Translations under genes and position numbers: made by a program | The notes under the pieces: model-generated | What the model was told of the DNA's origin: nothing | What the model saw: the letters and a program-made list of their open reading frames with translations, nothing else | Database searches by the model: none | NCBI GenBank assembly: GCA_017503785.1 | Contig: JAFVSK010000025.1 | Coordinates: forward strand, 1-64,000 | DNA length: 64,000 nucleotides | Direction of reading: 5' to 3' | From: Clostridia bacterium | GTDB taxonomy: Bacteria > Bacillota > Clostridia > Oscillospirales > Acutalibacteraceae | Shown: positions 16,114 to 25,710 of the stretch, piece by piece | How the letters are laid out: each line of letters begins with the position of its first letter | How positions within the stretch are numbered: position 1 is the stretch's first letter

Positions 16114-17193
16114 TTATGCCGTTTTATGAGAGCCTACCGTAAGCATCCACACGCCACCCAGCACCAGCAGCGCCACCGACAAGGTGACCGATCCAACACC
16201 CATTGCCGCTGCAACGGGCTGCTGCCACGCGCCCCAAACAGACAGCGTGATGGGAATAAACCGCAGCAGCACCACCGTCAGCACCGCCGTCAAGCTTCCC
16301 TGTGCCAAGCGCGTTACAAAGAAAGCACCGTCGATCAAGCGCACGTCGCGCAGGGCAGCAGCCAGTTGGCAATGCACCGACAAGCCGCCAAAGCCCACCG
16401 CAAATGCCAAAAAGAACGCCGCATAGCTACCCAGCGAAGCGGCCGCCGTGCAGCCGCAGCTGACTTCCAACACCGAAGCCAGCAGCGCCGACAGCAGCCT
16501 TGTACCCGAGGGCGTTTTCCCCAGCAGCGCCGTAATACCCGACACTTCCACCAACGCCGTCACCGCCGAAAACAGCAACACAAAACCACACATGGACAGC
16601 AACGCCTCACAAGCCGACGTAACCGATTCCACCAGCGCTACCGACAGCGGCTGTGCTGCTGCGCTTGTCTGTCGTATCGGCGGTTGGCGCCGCTTGTCTT
16701 TCGGAACCCCCAACACGCCCAAGAGAAGTGATGCCAGCGTATTGGCCAGCAGGATCACCGCACCAAGCGCAGTGCTACCCATCAGTACCGCTCCTACGGT
16801 GCCGATCACAAAGCCCGGTCCGCCGTTCACGCAAAACCGCAGTAAGCGTTTCCCCTCGTCGCGACTGATCTGACCGCTGCGCACCAGATCACCCACCGCT
16901 GCACCGCCTGCGGGATAGCCACCCACAAAGCCGATAACGATAGCAGCCGCGCAACAGCCGGGTAACCCGAAAATGCGACGCGTCGGGCGTTCCAGCCGCC
17001 GTCCCAATGCGGCGGCCAACCCAACACGTACCACAATACCGCAAAGCACCAAAAACGGAAACACCGACGGGATCAGCACGTTGCTGCAGATCGACAAGCC
17101 GCGGCTGATCCCTGCCGCCACCGCTTGCGGTCGCCAAAGCAGCGCCGCCCCCGCCAGAGTGACCATCGCCGCCACGCTCCACCGTTTTGCCAT
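16114..17193 (-). CDS. ylbJ: Sporulation integral membrane protein YlbJ
   Basis: A 359-aa polytopic membrane protein of the YlbJ (nucleoside-recognition/Gate domain) family, required for spore cortex in Bacillus and made in the mother cell under sigma-E. It has about nine hydrophobic segments. Diagnostic stretches include [28 protein letters not shown] (the Gly-Tyr-Pro gate motif) and [21 protein letters not shown] precedes the ATG at 17193; an upstream in-frame ATG at 17208 is poorly placed. It is divergent from yqfC-yqfD, which are also sporulation genes, hinting at shared sigma-E-type control of the 90-nt gap, though I could not pick out clear boxes. Confidence 0.88.
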   Translation of the reverse strand: MAKRWSVAAMVTLAGAALLWRPQAVAAGISRGLSICSNVLIPSVFPFLVLCGIVVRVGLAAALGRRLERPTRRIFGLPGCCAAAIVIGFVGGYPAGGAAVGDLVRSGQISRDEGKRLLRFCVNGGPGFVIGTVGAVLMGSTALGAVILLANTLASLLLGVLGVPKDKRRQPPIRQTSAAAQPLSVALVESVTSACEALLSMCGFVLLFSAVTALVEVSGITALLGKTPSGTRLLSALLASVLEVSCGCTAAASLGSYAAFFLAFAVGFGGLSVHCQLAAALRDVRLIDGAFFVTRLAQGSLTAVLTVVLLRFIPITLSVWGAWQQPVAAAMGVGSVTLSVALLVLGGVWMLTVGSHKTA

Positions 17194-17283
17194 ACTGCAT
17201 CCCTCCATCGTTCTATCTTACGGGTAAGCCCTGCCGCATTATTCCTTGTTTTAACACATAAGATAGCACCGAGGAGGGATTTT

Positions 17284-17565
17284 GTGAGATCGTCTGAACG
17301 TAAAGAAACGGTTTGTCGCCGCATTGAAGAACGCTTGGATCTACCCACAGGCGTGCTCAGCACGGCCCCACGCATGGAACTGTTCGGCAACCGCCGCGTG
17401 GTGATCGAGGGCTGCGAAAGTATTTTGGAGTACGATGAGGATCGTATTCGTTTGCGCACCGCAGCAGGAGTGGTGCGCTTTACGGGGTGTGAACTGTGCA
17501 TGACCTGCCGCACCCCCGAACACGCCGTGATCACCGGTCGGTTGGTGTCGGTGGAATTTTTATAG
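17284..17565 (+). CDS. yqfC: Sporulation protein YqfC
   Basis: A 93-aa YabP/YqfC-family protein. The family forms small beta-rich proteins acting with YqfD in the mother cell during spore development. It starts at GTG 17284 (GAGGAGGG 7 nt upstream), reads VRSSERKETVCRRIEERLDL, and has the family core LFGNRRVVIEGCESILEYDE, IRLRTAAGVVRFTG and a C-terminal GRLVSVEFL. Size, sequence and its position 10 nt before yqfD all agree. Confidence 0.88.
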   Translation: MRSSERKETVCRRIEERLDLPTGVLSTAPRMELFGNRRVVIEGCESILEYDEDRIRLRTAAGVVRFTGCELCMTCRTPEHAVITGRLVSVEFL

Positions 17566-17575
17566 GAGGTGCACC

Positions 17576-18730
17576 ATGACCTTACCACCCGCATTATCCG
17601 GTTTTGTTCTCCTTCGCTGCGAAGGAGGCTACCCCGAAACCTTTATTAACACCGCGGCCGCCGCAAGCATTCCGCTTTGGGATATCCGCTATGACCAAAC
17701 TTCCCTGTTCTGCCGTGCTGCCGCTGCCGATTATCGCCGTCTGCGTCCCGCCGCACGGCGTGCACACGTGCGCATGCGCGTGCAACGAAAATACGGATTA
17801 CCGTTTCGCTTAAAGCGGTCGGGCCTGCGCCTCGGCATCGCGGCAGGGCTCGTTTTATTTTTTGTTGTTTTGCAACTACTCACTTCGCGCGTGTGGGTGC
17901 TTCGCATAGAAGGAAACGCCACCGTGTCGGACGAAACCATTTTATCGGTTCTCGAACCCTTGGGTGTTGCGGAGGGTGTCTCGTTTGCGGCGGTGGATAT
18001 TCCCACATTGCAGCTCACGGCCCTGCAGCAGCTTCCCGAATTGACGTGGCTCACCGTCAACCAATCGGGCAGCATTGTCACGATACATGTAAAAGAACGC
18101 ACGGAAGTAACACCACCGGCAAGCCACGTTCCCGCCAATCTTGTTGCCGCTTGCGACGGCGTGATCGTCAGTGTGGATACGGCGGCGGGGCAAGCGGCAG
18201 TAAAGCCCGGTGACGCGGTGCGGCAGGGCGATCTGCTCATCAGCGGCGTAATGGACAGCAAGGTAGGTCCCCAGCTCAAGCATGCCGCCGGCAGTGTCAT
18301 CGCGAGAACCGCGCACACGATCACCGTCACCGTGCCGCTCGTTGAAGCCGTCACCGTGCCGTCTGCTACCGTCGTGCAGCCGCGGTTGTTTGCTTTTGGG
18401 TTGTCCGTACCTCTTTACACAAGCGGCTCGTTGCCGGGCAAGCCGCTTGCCGCTTTTGAAAAACGCCCCGTCGTGGCCGGCGGAGTGCCGTTGCCGTTAG
18501 GACTGACCTTGACACGCTATATTTACACCGTTGAGGAACAGCGCTGTCACACCCCCGACCAAGCCCGCCGCTTAGCCGAGGAACGCCTATCAGCCGCCGA
18601 AGAAGAACTTACCGCTTTTCTCACAATTGAAAGCCGCACCCCTCACGTTTCCAACACGGAAACGGCGGTAACCATCACCGTGGAATACGTGGGTACCCGC
18701 GAGATCGCCGTCGAGGCCGCGATTCGTTAA
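17576..18730 (+). CDS. yqfD: Sporulation protein YqfD
   Basis: A 384-aa single-pass membrane protein matching YqfD of the Firmicute yqfC-yqfD-phoH order. A short cytoplasmic N-domain (residues 1-85) with RCEGGYPETFINTAAA is followed by one membrane helix at about 86-105 (GIAAGLVLFFVVLQLL). A large external domain follows, with a POTRA-like first part (WVLRIEGNATVSDETILSVL) and a lipoyl-like loop (GDAVRQGDLLISGVM). It is needed for sporulation in Bacillus; the molecular role is unsettled. GGAGGT precedes the ATG. Confidence 0.88.
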   Translation: MTLPPALSGFVLLRCEGGYPETFINTAAAASIPLWDIRYDQTSLFCRAAAADYRRLRPAARRAHVRMRVQRKYGLPFRLKRSGLRLGIAAGLVLFFVVLQLLTSRVWVLRIEGNATVSDETILSVLEPLGVAEGVSFAAVDIPTLQLTALQQLPELTWLTVNQSGSIVTIHVKERTEVTPPASHVPANLVAACDGVIVSVDTAAGQAAVKPGDAVRQGDLLISGVMDSKVGPQLKHAAGSVIARTAHTITVTVPLVEAVTVPSATVVQPRLFAFGLSVPLYTSGSLPGKPLAAFEKRPVVAGGVPLPLGLTLTRYIYTVEEQRCHTPDQARRLAEERLSAAEEELTAFLTIESRTPHVSNTETAVTITVEYVGTREIAVEAAIR

Positions 18731-18769
18731 TATTCATAAAAAATAGCGCCGTTTTTGTGGGTTTTGCTA

Positions 18770-18798
18770 GTGACAAGCCTTATTTTTTGTGATATACT
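18770..18798 (+). promoter_or_regulatory. Promoter of the phoH-ybeY-dgkA-era operon
   Basis: GTGACA (18770-18775), 17-nt spacer, TATACT (18793-18798), 28 nt before the GTG start of phoH. It lets the vegetative genes be expressed separately from upstream yqfCD. Confidence 0.55.
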
Positions 18799-18826
18799 AA
18801 CATAAAAAACAAAAAGGGGTTTATGC

Positions 18827-19828
18827 GTGGAACAGCTTATCAACGTTGACCGCATGGAACAGGCGGTCGCCCTATTCGGTAATTTTGATGAAAATATTCG
18901 TCTGCTGGAACAGCAGTACCACGTAAGCATCCTTAACCGCGACAGCGATATTAAGGTCAGCGGCGAGCCCGAGGATGTTATGCACGCCACCCGCGCCATT
19001 CACGGCTTGCTGCAGTTGATCAGCCGCGGCGAGCAGCTCACCGAGCAAAACGTGCGTTACGTCATGATGCTGGTCAATGAGGGAGCCGAGCAGGAGCTTC
19101 CCGCCCTGTCGGGCGACAGCATCTGCATTACCTCCAAGGGCCGTCCCGTTAAGCCCAAAACGCTGGGTCAAAAAGCCTATGTGGAAGCCATTCGCAAAAA
19201 CACCGTGGTGCTGGGCATCGGCCCTGCCGGTACGGGCAAAACGTATCTTGCCGTGGCCATGGCCGTGGAGGCGTTTCGCTCCAAGCAGGTCAACCGCATC
19301 ATTCTCACGCGGCCTGCGGTGGAAGCCGGCGAAAAACTGGGCTTTCTGCCGGGCGATCTGCAGTCGAAGGTCGATCCGTATCTGCGCCCGCTGTACGATG
19401 CACTGTTCGATATGCTGGGAGCCGAAACCTATCAAAAATATCTTGAGCGCGGCAACATTGAGGTGGCACCGCTCGCCTACATGCGCGGCCGCACGCTGGA
19501 CGATTCGTTCGTCATCTTAGACGAAGCGCAAAACACCACCCCCGAGCAAATGAAAATGTTCCTGACCCGTTTGGGCTTTAATTCCAAAATGGTGGTCACG
19601 GGCGACATTACCCAGATCGACCTGCCCGACGGCAAGAAGAGCGGCCTGCGCGAGGTCACGCGTATTCTCAAGGGCGTTGAGGACATTGCCATCTGCAATT
19701 TCAATCAAAAGGACGTGGTGCGCCACCAGCTGGTGCAACGCATCATTCAAGCGTATGAGGATTATGAAAAATCAAAACAGGAAGGGAAGAAAACACGAAA
19801 TGTTGAAAAAAATTCGAGTCGACATTGA
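18827..19828 (+). CDS. phoH: PhoH-family ATPase
   Basis: A 333-aa PhoH/PhoL-type P-loop protein with an N-terminal KH-like/PIN-less region (1-110). The helicase-like ATPase core has Walker A GPAGTGKT (about residue 128), Walker B VILDEAQN and the Q-rich TGDITQIDLP. The family is linked to RNA metabolism together with YbeY, whose gene overlaps its 3' end by 29 nt. The start is GTG 18827; an ATG at 18823 is out of frame and soon stops. AAGGGG lies about 9 nt upstream. Confidence 0.92.
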   Translation: MEQLINVDRMEQAVALFGNFDENIRLLEQQYHVSILNRDSDIKVSGEPEDVMHATRAIHGLLQLISRGEQLTEQNVRYVMMLVNEGAEQELPALSGDSICITSKGRPVKPKTLGQKAYVEAIRKNTVVLGIGPAGTGKTYLAVAMAVEAFRSKQVNRIILTRPAVEAGEKLGFLPGDLQSKVDPYLRPLYDALFDMLGAETYQKYLERGNIEVAPLAYMRGRTLDDSFVILDEAQNTTPEQMKMFLTRLGFNSKMVVTGDITQIDLPDGKKSGLREVTRILKGVEDIAICNFNQKDVVRHQLVQRIIQAYEDYEKSKQEGKKTRNVEKNSSRH

Positions 19829-20303
19829 GAACCGTCAAAAGGCCGTGAAGATCCCCACCGGATTGCGCATGCTTATCCGGCGTTGCTGCCATGCAGCCCT
19901 GGATTTAGAGGGCGTGGAGGGTACGGCACTGGTTGACGTTACGCTGGTAGATAACGACCTTATCCATCAGATCAACTTGGAGCAGCGCGGCATTGATGCC
20001 CCCACCGACGTGTTATCCTTTCCGCTTGGTGAAAACGGTGAGTTTGAAGTGCATCCCGAAACCGGCGAAAAGCTGATCGGTAATATTGTGCTGTCACTGG
20101 AGCAGGCTCAAAAACAAGCCGAGGATTTTGGCCACTCCTTCAACCGCGAGGTGGGCTATCTTACGGTTCATTCCATGTTCCATCTCTTAGGGTACGACCA
20201 CGTAAACGGCGGCTTAGAAGCCGTGCACATGCGTGAAAAGGAAGAAACCGTAATGGACCAGATCGGGTTATCCCGCATCAACAGCTATGTGCTCGATGAA
20301 TAA
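19800..20303 (+). CDS. ybeY: Endoribonuclease YbeY
   Basis: A 167-aa zinc-dependent single-strand endoribonuclease involved in 16S rRNA 3' maturation and ribosome quality control. The zinc-binding signature HSMFHLLGYDH lies at the C-terminal third; the upstream core contains PTDVLSFPL. The ATG at 19800 is inside the end of phoH with GAAGGGAAG upstream, so the two are translationally coupled. The C-terminus overlaps dgkA by 8 nt. Confidence 0.95.
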   Translation: MLKKIRVDIENRQKAVKIPTGLRMLIRRCCHAALDLEGVEGTALVDVTLVDNDLIHQINLEQRGIDAPTDVLSFPLGENGEFEVHPETGEKLIGNIVLSLEQAQKQAEDFGHSFNREVGYLTVHSMFHLLGYDHVNGGLEAVHMREKEETVMDQIGLSRINSYVLDE

Positions 20304-20754
20304 GCGCGGCGGCTTTTGGCGCGGCTTCGGCTATGCACTGCGCGGCGTATGGCTGTGCCTAAAAACCGAACGCAATTTTCGCTTTCACGTGGCGGTCACC
20401 GCCTACGTGCTGGCCTTTGCGCCTCACTTTTCGCTGTCTCGCGCCGAGTGGGCCGTGCTGTGCCTAACCTTTGGCGCCGTGCTGTGCGCCGAGCTGTTTA
20501 ACAGCGCGTTGGAACGCGCCGTCGATCGCATTTCCCCCGAACAGCATCCGCTGTCCGGTGCCGCCAAGGATCTCGCGGCCGCCGCCGTGCTCGTGCTGTC
20601 CGTCGCTGCCTTTGCCGTGGGACTGCTTTTGTTTTTACGTCCACAGGTATGGCTCGCGATTTTTGCCCACTGGCAAACGGCGTGGTGGCAGCCCTGTGTG
20701 CTTTTGCTTTCGTTTATTCCCGCTTGGTTGTTTGTGTTTGGCCGAAGAAAGTGA
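20296..20754 (+). CDS. dgkA: Diacylglycerol/undecaprenol kinase
   Basis: A 152-aa small integral membrane kinase of the DgkA family; Gram-positive members mainly phosphorylate undecaprenol to recycle the wall-precursor carrier. It has three membrane helices and the catalytic region CAELFNSALERAVDRI. The ATG at 20296 lies inside the ybeY stop region (ATGAATAA). The C-terminus has a fourth hydrophobic stretch (WWQPCVLLLSFIPAWLFVFG) after a Trp-rich loop, longer than in minimal homologues. Confidence 0.9.
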   Translation: MNKRGGFWRGFGYALRGVWLCLKTERNFRFHVAVTAYVLAFAPHFSLSRAEWAVLCLTFGAVLCAELFNSALERAVDRISPEQHPLSGAAKDLAAAAVLVLSVAAFAVGLLLFLRPQVWLAIFAHWQTAWWQPCVLLLSFIPAWLFVFGRRK

Positions 20755-20775
20755 TCGGCCGATGGGAGGATTATT

Positions 20776-21678
20776 ATGTCGGAAACCAAATCTGCTTTTA
20801 TCGCCATTGTCGGCGTACCGAACGTGGGCAAGTCCTCGTTGTTGAACGCCTTAGTCGGCCGCAAGGTCGCCATTGTGTCGGACAAGCCGCAAACCACGCG
20901 CAACCGCATTATGGGCGTGCTCACCAAAGAGGAGACCCAGTTGGTGTTTTTGGACACCCCCGGCTCGCACCGTCCCCGCACCCGCTTGGGAGATTTCATG
21001 ATCAAATCCATCGGTGAAGCGGTTTCGGGCGTGGATGCCGGCATTTTGGTGGTGGAGCCCACCACTGTGGTGCGCGATGCCGAGAAGGAACTTTTGGAGC
21101 GCTTTCGCTCGCAAAAGCTGCCGGTGCTGCTGGTGCTGAATAAAATTGACACCTTGGCCGACAAGAGCACCCTGCTGGCTTGCATGGATGCGTGGCGGCA
21201 GGCGTACCCGTTTGAAGCGATCCTGCCTGTGTCGGCGCTCACCGGCGAAGGCATCTCCCTGTTGGGCAAAGAATTGGAAGCTTATGCCCTGCCCAGCCCG
21301 CACTTCTTCCCCGCCGACACCACCAGCGACCAGCCCGACCGCATTTTAGCCGCCGAGCTGCTGCGCGAGCAGATGCTGCTTCAGCTGCGCGAGGAGATCC
21401 CGCACGGTGTTGCCGTTGTGGTGGAAGCGTTTGAGGAAAGTGAAACCGAGCGTGGCCCCATTTTTGAAATTGATGCCGAGATCTTCTGCGAGCGCGACAC
21501 GCACAAGGGTATCATTATCGGCAAGCGCGGCGCCATGCTGAAAAGCATTGCCAGCGCCGCTCGTCAGGAAATGGAGAGCCTGTTCGGCACTCACGTTGAC
21601 CTGCAATGCTGGGTAAAAGTGAAAGAAGATTGGCGCAACCGCCAAGGCTTGTTAAACTCTTTCGGTTACCGCTCGTAA
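20776..21678 (+). CDS. era: GTPase Era
   Basis: A 300-aa ribosome-associated GTPase needed for 16S rRNA processing and 30S assembly. The GTPase motifs are in order: G1 GVPNVGKSS, G2 around TTRNRI, G3 DTPG, G4 NKID and G5-like VSALTGEG. A C-terminal KH RNA-binding domain holds GIIIGKRGAMLKSIASAAR. GGGAGG precedes the ATG. It is linked to ybeY and dgkA upstream and to yqzL-recO downstream, the classical Firmicute order. Confidence 0.97.
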   Translation: MSETKSAFIAIVGVPNVGKSSLLNALVGRKVAIVSDKPQTTRNRIMGVLTKEETQLVFLDTPGSHRPRTRLGDFMIKSIGEAVSGVDAGILVVEPTTVVRDAEKELLERFRSQKLPVLLVLNKIDTLADKSTLLACMDAWRQAYPFEAILPVSALTGEGISLLGKELEAYALPSPHFFPADTTSDQPDRILAAELLREQMLLQLREEIPHGVAVVVEAFEESETERGPIFEIDAEIFCERDTHKGIIIGKRGAMLKSIASAARQEMESLFGTHVDLQCWVKVKEDWRNRQGLLNSFGYRS

Positions 21679-21729
21679 ACCGTGCATATTCACCGACTTT
21701 TCGCTCAAACTGTGAGTGGAGGGATCGGT

Positions 21730-21906
21730 ATGGATCAAGAAAAATTATGGGCAACCTTTCAAAAAACCGGCAAGGTAGAGGATTACCTGCGTTACTGCGG
21801 GATCGACGTTTATACCAACACCGTTGCCGAAGAGCATAACGGAGAACCTGTTCATGAAGATAACCACCGACGCACTGATCATTCGGGAAAACAACAATAT
21901 CGGTGA
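21730..21906 (+). CDS. YqzL-like small protein
   Basis: A 58-aa protein, MDQEKLWATFQKTGKVEDYL and on, with the short helical pattern (W.xFxxTGxxxxYL) of YqzL, which lies between era and recO in Bacillus. GTGGAGGG supports the ATG at 21730. Its His/Asp/Arg-rich C-terminal third overlaps the first 53 nt of recO in another frame, so that tail may be shaped by recO rather than by function. The role is unknown. Confidence 0.7.
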   Translation: MDQEKLWATFQKTGKVEDYLRYCGIDVYTNTVAEEHNGEPVHEDNHRRTDHSGKQQYR

Positions 21907-22588
21907 ATCGGATCGCTTTGTTACCGCGCTCACGCGCGATTGCGGAGTGATCCGTGCTTCGGTGCGCGGTGCCCGCAATTTAAAAAGCCGCAACAGCACG
22001 GCAACCCAGCTGTTGTGTTATTCCCGCCTCACGCTGTACAAAGGGCGGGAAAAGTACATAGTTGACGATGCCGAGCCCTTGAACGTCTTTTTTAAGGTGC
22101 GTGAAAATTTAGACACATTGGCACTGGCCCAGTATTTTTGCGAGCTGGCCGCCGTGCTGGCTCCGCCGGAGGAGCCTGCCGAGGAAGCCTTGCGGCTGTT
22201 ACTCAATTCCCTGCATTATTTAGCAGAGGGCTCGCGGCCGTTACCGCTTTTAAAAGCAGTAACCGAGCTTCGCTTGCTGTGCCAAGCCGGCTATATGCCC
22301 GCCGTTGCCGCTTGTGCCGGCTGTAACGCGGAAAACGGCGGTTGGTTTTCCCCCGTACAGGGCGTGCTGCTGTGCGACAATTGCCACGGCACCGTGTCGG
22401 CTGTACCGCTCTCACCCTCCGTTTTGGCCGCAATGCGGCATATTGTGTATGCGCCGTTCGAGCGTTGCTTTGCTTTTTCGCTCCCCGAGCCCGAGGCCTT
22501 GGCCTTGGGCGACGTTGCCGAGCGATTTTTGCTGGCACAGCTCGGTCGCGGCTTTAACACGTTGGAGTTTTACCATAGTATCACCTAA
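21854..22588 (+). CDS. recO: DNA repair protein RecO
   Basis: A 244-aa recombination mediator that helps load RecA on SSB-coated DNA in the RecFOR pathway. The N-terminal OB-fold begins MKITTDALIIRENNNIGESD, and a C-terminal zinc-binding module carries CAGC and CDNC (about residues 155-180). GGAGAA at 21841 selects the ATG at 21854 over an upstream in-frame start. It overlaps yqzL, is followed after 9 nt by mutS2, and is likely co-transcribed with both. Confidence 0.94.
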   Translation: MKITTDALIIRENNNIGESDRFVTALTRDCGVIRASVRGARNLKSRNSTATQLLCYSRLTLYKGREKYIVDDAEPLNVFFKVRENLDTLALAQYFCELAAVLAPPEEPAEEALRLLLNSLHYLAEGSRPLPLLKAVTELRLLCQAGYMPAVAACAGCNAENGGWFSPVQGVLLCDNCHGTVSAVPLSPSVLAAMRHIVYAPFERCFAFSLPEPEALALGDVAERFLLAQLGRGFNTLEFYHSIT

Positions 22589-22597
22589 GGAGTCGCT

Positions 22598-24973
22598 ATG
22601 AATAAGCATTACCGGTCTTTGGAACTGGATAAAATTTTAGAACTGCTGGCCTCCTCGGCCACCTGCGCCGACACCGCCGAAGCCGCTCGTGAGCTGCGGC
22701 CGTCGCCGTATATGACCGAGGTCATTCGCCTGCTGGACGAAACCGATGCCGCAGCACAGCTGATGGCCAAATTCGGTGCACCGTCGTTTGGCGGTGCCGT
22801 GAACGTATCCAACGCACTGCGCCGTGCACAAGCAGGAGCCGTGCTGTCGTTGGGTGAGCTGCTGCGCATTGCCGGTACCCTGCGTGTGATTCGCACGTTA
22901 AAAGAGTGGCATCAGCATTGCGAGGGGATCACCACCTGCCTTGACGAACGGTTTTCCCTGCTGGCACCCAACAAGTACTTAGAGGATAAGCTGCGCACCG
23001 CCATTGTTTCCGAAGAAGAAGTCAGCGACCACGCCTCCACGGCGCTTGCGGATATTCGGCGCCGTATGCGTGCCGCTTCCACACGTGTGCGCGAGCAATT
23101 GGATAAGCTCATCCACTCCCCCAACGCCCAAAAGTTGCTGCAGGATCCCGTGGTAACCATCCGCAGCGGACGTTTTGTGGTGCCTGTGAAGGCCGAACAC
23201 CGCGGCGACGTTCCCGGCTTGGTGCACGACACATCAGCCTCGGGTGCTACCGTGTTTATTGAGCCGATGGGCGCCGTGGAAGCCAACAACGATTTGAAAC
23301 TGTGGGAATCCCGCGAGGCCGCCGAGATCGAACGCATCATTCAAGAGCTTTCGGCCGAGGCCGGCTCGTTTGCCGATTCCATTTTGCAGGATTACGCCGT
23401 TCTTATTGAACTGGACCTGATCTTCTCAAAAGCGCGGCTGGCCTATGCAATGAAAGCTGTGCGCCCCGCCGTGACCGACAACGGCTGCATTCGCCTGCGC
23501 CGCGCCCGCCACCCGCTCATTGCGGCCGACCGCGTTGTTCCCATCGACGTCGAGCTGGGCGACTCGTTCGACACCTTGGTTATCACCGGCCCTAACACCG
23601 GCGGTAAGACCGTTACGTTGAAAACGCTGGGACTGCTCACCTTAATGGTACAATGCGGCCTGTTGCCGCCCGTGAGCGACGGCAGCTCCTTTTCGGTGTT
23701 TCGCACCGTGCTGGCCGACATTGGCGATGAACAATCCATTGAGCAATCGCTGTCCACCTTCTCGGCCCACACCACCAATATCATTCGTATTTTAAACGAT
23801 GCCGACGAGCACAGCCTGGTGCTGCTCGACGAGCTCGGCGCCGGCACCGACCCCATCGAGGGTGCGGCGCTGGCTACTGCCACGCTGGAGCAACTGCGCG
23901 CACAAGGTGCACGCATTGCCGCCACCACGCATTACGCCGAACTTAAAGCCTACGCTCTGCAAACGCCGGGTGTGGAAAACGGCAGCTGCGAATTTGACGT
24001 AGCTACCCTGCGCCCCACCTACCGCTTATTGGTGGGCGTTCCCGGGCGCTCCAACGCCTTTGCCATTTCCGAACGGTTGGGCATGAATCCCGCCGTGGTA
24101 CAGCATGCCCGCTCGCTGGTGGATGCCGACGAACGGCTGCTGGAGGAAGTGGTTGTCAGCTTGGAAGAAAAGCGGCGCGAGCTGGAGGAACAGCTTGTCA
24201 CCGCGCGCCGCGCCGCCGCCGAAGCTGCCGCCGCAAAAGACAAAGCCGAGCAACAACTGGACGAGATCGATCGCTTGCGTGAAAAGGAATTGTCCGAAGC
24301 GCGCGACCAAGCCAAACGATTGGTCGAACGCGCCCGCCACGATGCCGAAGCCTTGGTGGACGAACTGGATAAGCTGCGCCGCCAAAAAGACGAAGCCGAT
24401 TTTGCGAGCAAGGCTTCGGCAGCACGCTCGCAGCTGCGCAATCGCTTGAACAAAATGGAAGATGCTATTGATCCTGTTACCAAAAAGCGGCAAAGCAGCT
24501 ACGCGCTGCCCCGCCCGCTTCAAGTGGGTGATGAGGTGCTGCTGACCGAGCTGGATAAGCCGGCGGTGGTGATCTCTCTGCCCGATGCCAACGGTAACGT
24601 TGAGGTGCAAGCCGGCATCATTCGCACCCGCGTGGCCGTTACGGCGCTGCGATTGTTAGAGAAAAAAGCAAAGTCCGCTCCCGTAACGGTGCGGCGCGCC
24701 ACGGGGGATCTGTCCCGCTCGTCGCGTTCGGCACGCACCGAACTGGATCTGCGCGGCCTCACCACCGAGGAAGCCCTGTTGGAAGTGGATAAATTCCTCG
24801 ACGACGCCCGCCTTGCGGGCTTAGAACGCATTACCATCATTCACGGAAAAGGCACCGGCGCTCTGCGCGCTGCCGTGCAGGCGCATCTGCGCGGATACCC
24901 CGGTGTGGATTCGTTCCGTTTAGGTGCCTACGGCGAAGGCGAAACCGGTGTCACGGTTGTTACCATGAAATAA
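22598..24973 (+). CDS. mutS2: Endonuclease MutS2
   Basis: A 791-aa MutS2. In Firmicutes this protein suppresses recombination and, as RqcU, splits collided ribosomes. The lever/clamp region fills residues 1-300. The ABC-type ATPase has Walker A GPNTGGKT (about 331) and DELGAGTDP. A long charged coiled coil runs over 510-640, then a KOW-like segment, and a C-terminal Smr nuclease domain (about 714-791) has LDLRGLTTEEA and HGKGTGALR. AAGGAG precedes the ATG. Confidence 0.96.
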   Translation: MNKHYRSLELDKILELLASSATCADTAEAARELRPSPYMTEVIRLLDETDAAAQLMAKFGAPSFGGAVNVSNALRRAQAGAVLSLGELLRIAGTLRVIRTLKEWHQHCEGITTCLDERFSLLAPNKYLEDKLRTAIVSEEEVSDHASTALADIRRRMRAASTRVREQLDKLIHSPNAQKLLQDPVVTIRSGRFVVPVKAEHRGDVPGLVHDTSASGATVFIEPMGAVEANNDLKLWESREAAEIERIIQELSAEAGSFADSILQDYAVLIELDLIFSKARLAYAMKAVRPAVTDNGCIRLRRARHPLIAADRVVPIDVELGDSFDTLVITGPNTGGKTVTLKTLGLLTLMVQCGLLPPVSDGSSFSVFRTVLADIGDEQSIEQSLSTFSAHTTNIIRILNDADEHSLVLLDELGAGTDPIEGAALATATLEQLRAQGARIAATTHYAELKAYALQTPGVENGSCEFDVATLRPTYRLLVGVPGRSNAFAISERLGMNPAVVQHARSLVDADERLLEEVVVSLEEKRRELEEQLVTARRAAAEAAAAKDKAEQQLDEIDRLREKELSEARDQAKRLVERARHDAEALVDELDKLRRQKDEADFASKASAARSQLRNRLNKMEDAIDPVTKKRQSSYALPRPLQVGDEVLLTELDKPAVVISLPDANGNVEVQAGIIRTRVAVTALRLLEKKAKSAPVTVRRATGDLSRSSRSARTELDLRGLTTEEALLEVDKFLDDARLAGLERITIIHGKGTGALRAAVQAHLRGYPGVDSFRLGAYGEGETGVTVVTMK

Positions 24974-24992
24974 ATTTAAGGAGGTGGCCGCT

Positions 24993-25682
24993 ATGCTGCG
25001 GTTGGTATTTTGTGATGTGGACGGCACGTTGCTGCCGCGTGGTGAAACTGCGGTTTCCGAAGAAACGTTAGATGTGCTGCGCCGCTTAACTGACCGCGGG
25101 ATCACCGTGGCAATTGCCAGCGGCCGTCCCTATCCGCAGTTGCGCGCCTTGTTTGGGGCGTTATCACACCGTTTGGTGTTTATTTGTCTCGACGGCGCCC
25201 TTACACGGCGGCACGATTTTGTGCTGCACAAGCGCCCGCTGCCGCCAAAGGCGGTGGCACAACTGTTAAGTGAGTATCCCAAAGCCACCGTCCACGGCCG
25301 CGAAGCGGCCTACAGCTTAGGTGGGGCTCCCGTGGGTCGTCCCATTGCTTCCCCCAACGAGGTTGGCGAACCGGTGCTGAAGCTGGAATTGTTCACCGAT
25401 AAGGTGCCCGAGGAAAATCCAAACTACCGTTTGGCCTATCGGGAACCCGGTATTGCCGAGTTGGTTGCCCCCTGCGCCAACAAGGGCAACGCCGCTCTCA
25501 CGTTGATGGATAAGCTGGGCATCACCCCCGAACAGGCCGTTGCCTTTGGTGACAGCCGCAACGATAAGGAGCTGCTTTCGGTGGTGGGGCACCCCTACCG
25601 CATGCGCGGTACACTGCCCGGCGTGGATGCCACGGAGACCGACAGCGTGCTTCACACGCTGCGCACGTTGTTCAATTTATGA
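24993..25682 (+). CDS. HAD-superfamily Cof-type hydrolase
   Basis: A 229-aa haloacid-dehalogenase-type phosphatase. Motif I is FCDVDGTLLP, motif II ASGRPY, and motif III/IV is DKLG followed by AFGDSRNDKELL. The C2-type cap is shorter than in typical 260-280-aa Cof phosphatases, so substrate range cannot be guessed. AGGAGG lies 8 nt before the ATG at 24993; an in-frame GTG overlapping it is rejected. It is probably the last gene of the mutS2 transcript. Confidence 0.85.
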   Translation: MLRLVFCDVDGTLLPRGETAVSEETLDVLRRLTDRGITVAIASGRPYPQLRALFGALSHRLVFICLDGALTRRHDFVLHKRPLPPKAVAQLLSEYPKATVHGREAAYSLGGAPVGRPIASPNEVGEPVLKLELFTDKVPEENPNYRLAYREPGIAELVAPCANKGNAALTLMDKLGITPEQAVAFGDSRNDKELLSVVGHPYRMRGTLPGVDATETDSVLHTLRTLFNL

Positions 25683-25710
25683 GTTGCCGCTGTATAAGGA
25701 GCTGGTTGTT